In this document: positions 60,783-64,000 of the stretch, piece by piece | Position numbering within the stretch: position 1 is the first letter of the stretch | Layout: the number at the start of each line of letters is the position of its first letter | From: Flavobacterium cupreum | GTDB taxonomy: Bacteria; Bacteroidota; Bacteroidia; Flavobacteriales; Flavobacteriaceae | DNA length: 64,000 nucleotides | Direction: 5' to 3' | NCBI RefSeq assembly: GCF_003996965.1 | Contig: NZ_QWDM01000001.1 | Location: 588,775 to 652,774 of the forward strand | The notes under the pieces: model-generated | What the model was told of the DNA's origin: nothing | Database searches by the model: none | Seen by the model: the letters and a program-made list of their open reading frames with translations, nothing else | Made by a program: the position numbers and the translations under genes

Positions 60783-63700
60783 ATGTATACGCAACGTTTT
60801 TTTAAAATAGGGACATTGGTTTGTCTTTTATTTTTGTCCACTACAATTTTCAGCCAGGAATATTATTTCAAACATTATAAGGTCGAGAACGGAATGTCAA
60901 ACAATACCGTTTTGGCCTCGATTCAGGATAAGGACGGATTTTTATGGTTGGGTTCGAAAGATGGCCTGAATCGTTTTGACGGGTATCATTTCAAAACCTT
61001 TCGCAGTGGGAAAGATCCCAAAACATCCTTAGGAAGCAATTACATTCAGTCGCTGCACGAATTCAAAAACCTCATCTGGGTCGGAACGGACAAAGGATTG
61101 TATTCTTACGATAAAAAACTGGAGCGCTTTACCTTTATCAATGAAGCCATTAACAATCGTATTAATGATATCGACAACGACCTGAAGCATAACTTATGGT
61201 TTATCTCGATAGGGACACTGATTAAATATAATGCAGACACCAAAGAGACTGTGATGTTCGACGGCAAAGATTCATTCTATGCCACTTCCATCAGCTGCGA
61301 CAAAAACGGAGTGGTCTGGGTATCTTCTTATGATGATCTGTACCGGTATTCGGAAGCCACTCAAAGTTTTGATAAAATCAGGGTGCAGCTGCCTGGCAGT
61401 ACTTTTTCCATATCGGTCATTTATGCCTTAGATACCAATTCGGTTCTGATCGGGACCCGCGATCATGGCATTTACAAATACGATGTGGCCAGCGGCAAAA
61501 CAACACCTTTTATTAACGGTGCACAGAAACCGGTATTTGTCCGACAATTTAACAGAAATAAAAATGAATTGTGGATTGCCAGCGAATCCGGCGTATACAT
61601 TTACGATTTACAGCAAAAAACCATTCGTAATTTGCGCAAGAGTGCCAGTGATCCCTATGCTATTTCAGACAATGCCGCGTATTGCATTACGATCGACAAA
61701 GAAAACGGGGTCTGGATCGGGACGTATTTCGGCGGCGTCAATTACCATCAGAAACAGTACGATCAGTTTAAGAAATACTTTCCGCGAAAAAGTGAAAATG
61801 CCATTGTGGGAAGTGCCGTTCGTGAAATTCACAAAGACAATCAGGGAAATCTCTGGATCGGTACCGAGGATGCTGGCATCAATAAATTTAACCTGAAAAC
61901 CCGCAAATTTGTCAACTACCTGCCCGACGGAACAAAATCGGGGCTTTCTTTTTACAACATACACGGGGTTTTACCCAGGGGCAATAAAGTCTGGATCGGT
62001 ACTTTTGAACACGGACTGGATGTGATGGATGCCAGTTCGGGAAAAGTTATCAGACATTACGACCACACGAACAGTACTTTTAAAAGTGATTTTATTGTTA
62101 CGTTTTTTGAAACTCAGCAGAAGCAGTTGTATGTAGTCACTTCTGTTGGAATCTATTTGTACGACGACAAGAACGACACTTTTAAAATTTGTGCTATTTT
62201 TTCGGAAACCACCCATTACACCTGTATGTTTCAGGATAAAAAAGGAAATTTGTGGGCCGGATCGTATCGTGACGGACTGTTTTTCTACAATCCGAAGACG
62301 AAAGAAAAAGCAGTGTACCGACATGATTTTAAAAATGATAAAAGCATCAGCAATGACTTTATCACTTCCATCTTTCAGGATCAGCAAAACAATCTGTGGA
62401 TTGCCACCGAAAATGGCCTGAACCTGTTGGATACCAGCAAAAAAGAGTTCCGAAAATTCACTACCGAAGACGGATTCCCAAGTAATGTGATTTATTCTGT
62501 TTTACAGGATGAACAGCAGAATTTATGCATTACCACTTCAAAAGGGCTGGTGCGTTTTAATTATAAAACGAAATCCGTTAAAATTTTCACCACCGCAAAC
62601 GGATTGCTGAGTGACCAGTTCAATTACAGTTCGGCTTTTAAGGATGCCAATGGCGATATGTATTTTGGAAACCTCAACGGTATGATTAGTTTTAACCCGA
62701 AAAATTTCAGTACCTATAAATACAATCCTCCTATCTTTATTACCGGGCTTCAGATCAACAATAAGGAAGTAGTTGTAAAGGATGAAGGCTCCCCGCTCGA
62801 TGAATCGGTTTCGTATATCCGGAAAATCACTTTAAGAAATGATCAGTCTAATTTTAATATTGATTTTGCTTCCTTAAGTTATACTGCTCCGGAACTGACG
62901 CAGTATTGGTATAAACTGGACGGGATTAGCGACGACTGGGTGTACCTGAATAAAAACAACAAGGTTTTCTTTACGGAACTGCCATCGGGTAATTATAAAT
63001 TCAGGGTAAAATCATTAAGCGCCAGCGGAATATGGAGTAAAGAGGCTGTTGTCGAAATTACCATTTTACCGCCATTCTGGGCGAGCGGTTATGCTTTTTT
63101 CTTTTACTTTTTAGTCATTGTGGGCTGCCTCTACTGGCTTTTACGCCGTTATCACCACATCACGATCAAGGAAAACAACCAGAAAATTGCCAATCTTAAC
63201 AACGAAAAAGAGAAGGAAATTTACCATGCCAAAATTGAATTTTTTACCAATGTGGCGCATGAGATCCGAACGCCTTTAACGCTGATCAAAAGCCCGCTGG
63301 AAAGTTTGCTCAAAAGAACGTATGAATCCCCGGAAATTATACCGAATCTATCCATAATGGAGAAGAATACGTCCCGTCTGCTGAATTTGGTAAACGAACT
63401 GCTTGATTTCAGAAAAACAGAAATCGAAGGCCTCGGACTGACCTTTGTAGAAACCAATATTTCGCTTTTAGTAAGGCAATTGCAATCTCAGTTTACGCCG
63501 CTGATTGAAGAAAGAAATATTCACTTAGCACTGGAATTGGGAGATAAGAATATTTACGCTTTTGTAGATGAAGAGGCCATTACCAAAATCATGAGCAATC
63601 TGATCAGCAATGCGGTTAAATATGCCAAAAGTGAAGTAATTATTACGTTGTTCCGGGATGAAAATTCCCTGGAATTTATTGTAAAGAATGACGGAAACCT

Positions 63701-63902
63701 GATTCCGAAAGGGCTTAAAAGTAAAATTTTCGAACCTTTCTTCCGAATATTAGGATCTGAAACCCAAACCGGAACCGGGATTGGTTTGTCACTCGCGCAT
63801 TCGCTTACTGAACTGCATAACGGAACCTTAAAACTGCAGTTTCTGGATGATTCCATGAATACCTTTGTGCTGCTGGAAAAACCGGTCAATTTGACCACCT
63901 AA
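60783..63902 (+). CDS. PUL sensor histidine kinase, hybrid two-component type, apparently truncated
   Basis: 1039 aa. Signal peptide (VCLLFLSTTIFSQ), two seven-blade periplasmic propellers (residues about 25-690, repeats such as DGFLWLGSKDGLNRFDG and GNLWIGTEDAGINKF), Y_Y_Y domain (about 695-780), a membrane segment (YAFFFYFLVIVGCLYWLLRR), HisKA with NVAHEIRTPL and HATPase with NLISNAVKYAK and GTGIGLSLAHSL. Hybrid sensors of such loci normally continue with a receiver and an AraC domain (about 1300-1400 aa); here the frame stops right after the ATPase. The last residues (VNLTT) already lie in a transposon-like repeat, so the gene is probably interrupted. It would sense a glycan fragment and drive the PUL. 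Confidence 0.85.
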   Translation: MYTQRFFKIGTLVCLLFLSTTIFSQEYYFKHYKVENGMSNNTVLASIQDKDGFLWLGSKDGLNRFDGYHFKTFRSGKDPKTSLGSNYIQSLHEFKNLIWVGTDKGLYSYDKKLERFTFINEAINNRINDIDNDLKHNLWFISIGTLIKYNADTKETVMFDGKDSFYATSISCDKNGVVWVSSYDDLYRYSEATQSFDKIRVQLPGSTFSISVIYALDTNSVLIGTRDHGIYKYDVASGKTTPFINGAQKPVFVRQFNRNKNELWIASESGVYIYDLQQKTIRNLRKSASDPYAISDNAAYCITIDKENGVWIGTYFGGVNYHQKQYDQFKKYFPRKSENAIVGSAVREIHKDNQGNLWIGTEDAGINKFNLKTRKFVNYLPDGTKSGLSFYNIHGVLPRGNKVWIGTFEHGLDVMDASSGKVIRHYDHTNSTFKSDFIVTFFETQQKQLYVVTSVGIYLYDDKNDTFKICAIFSETTHYTCMFQDKKGNLWAGSYRDGLFFYNPKTKEKAVYRHDFKNDKSISNDFITSIFQDQQNNLWIATENGLNLLDTSKKEFRKFTTEDGFPSNVIYSVLQDEQQNLCITTSKGLVRFNYKTKSVKIFTTANGLLSDQFNYSSAFKDANGDMYFGNLNGMISFNPKNFSTYKYNPPIFITGLQINNKEVVVKDEGSPLDESVSYIRKITLRNDQSNFNIDFASLSYTAPELTQYWYKLDGISDDWVYLNKNNKVFFTELPSGNYKFRVKSLSASGIWSKEAVVEITILPPFWASGYAFFFYFLVIVGCLYWLLRRYHHITIKENNQKIANLNNEKEKEIYHAKIEFFTNVAHEIRTPLTLIKSPLESLLKRTYESPEIIPNLSIMEKNTSRLLNLVNELLDFRKTEIEGLGLTFVETNISLLVRQLQSQFTPLIEERNIHLALELGDKNIYAFVDEEAITKIMSNLISNAVKYAKSEVIITLFRDENSLEFIVKNDGNLIPKGLKSKIFEPFFRILGSETQTGTGIGLSLAHSLTELHNGTLKLQFLDDSMNTFVLLEKPVNLTT

Positions 63903-64000
63903 TTCCGGAGTAAATTGACCACCCGTTCCGGAGCAAACTGACCACCTAATTCCGGAGCAAATTGACCACCAGGTTTTGTGGTGAATTAAGTATTAAAAAC
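63885..64000. mobile_element. Probable end of an insertion element (IS21-like terminal repeats)
   Basis: TGACCACC occurs at 63892, 63916, 63939 and 63963, spaced 24, 23 and 24 bp, each interval containing TTCCGGAGYAAAY. Multiple short terminal repeats of this kind are a feature of IS21-family ends. No transposase is in the window; it would lie to the right. The repeat begins inside the sensor reading frame. The element type is inference. Confidence 0.55.

Overview
The window is AT-rich, tightly packed and typical of a free-living Flavobacterium-like Bacteroidota. It has SusC/SusD pairs, TonB receptors with a carboxypeptidase-like N-terminal domain, type IX secretion sorting tails, SusE/F lipoproteins, a propeller-type sensor kinase and almost no Shine-Dalgarno signals. 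Gaps are filled with palindromic repeats built from CGCAAAG or GCAGATT modules, a pattern I associate with flavobacteria. I see no rRNA, tRNA, CRISPR array or prophage.

Layout: (1) 1-330, three near-identical 18-bp operator palindromes in front of a leftward gene that leaves the window. (2) 523-9542, a probable aminophosphonate or phosphoester locus: XRE-cupin regulator, exported phosphodiesterase with a LamG domain, phosphonatase-like HAD hydrolase, its usual FAD oxidoreductase partner, an MFS transporter and a TonB receptor. (3) 10421-14505, two divergent exported proteases (HEIGH metallopeptidase; S8 subtilase with a secretion tail). (4) 14701-22510, one leftward operon joining NAD salvage (pnuC, nadR) to a MoxR-type AAA ATPase, an unknown protein, a HEXXH/vWA protein, a second unknown protein and a PaaK-like adenylate-forming enzyme. 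This is the best candidate for an undescribed system. (5) 22815-27606, small genes including a methyltransferase, an SDR and a lipoprotein in a row. (6) 27851-35722, a seven-gene, mostly extracytoplasmic hydrolase operon, followed by a sigma-54 activator and its kinase (36268-39843); one 16-bp palindrome lies in front of both units. (7) 40016-42705, a siderophore-interacting protein, an AraC regulator and a DUF1080 protein. (8) 43045-63902, a polysaccharide utilization locus: SusC, SusD, SusE/F, three GH43 and two GH31 enzymes and a hybrid-type sensor kinase. The sensor ends right after its ATPase domain, where a TGACCACC repeat array resembling a transposon end begins.

How the parts work together: in the PUL, the secreted GH43-RICIN and GH31 enzymes would trim an arabinose-, xylose- or alpha-linked glycan, SusC/D/E import the fragments and the second GH43/GH31/GH43 operon finishes them. 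Two upstream regions of this locus share a block of about 110 bp that is a likely common control site. In region 6 the two-component system probably controls the hydrolase operon through the shared palindrome. All function names come from motifs read by eye; no database search was possible.
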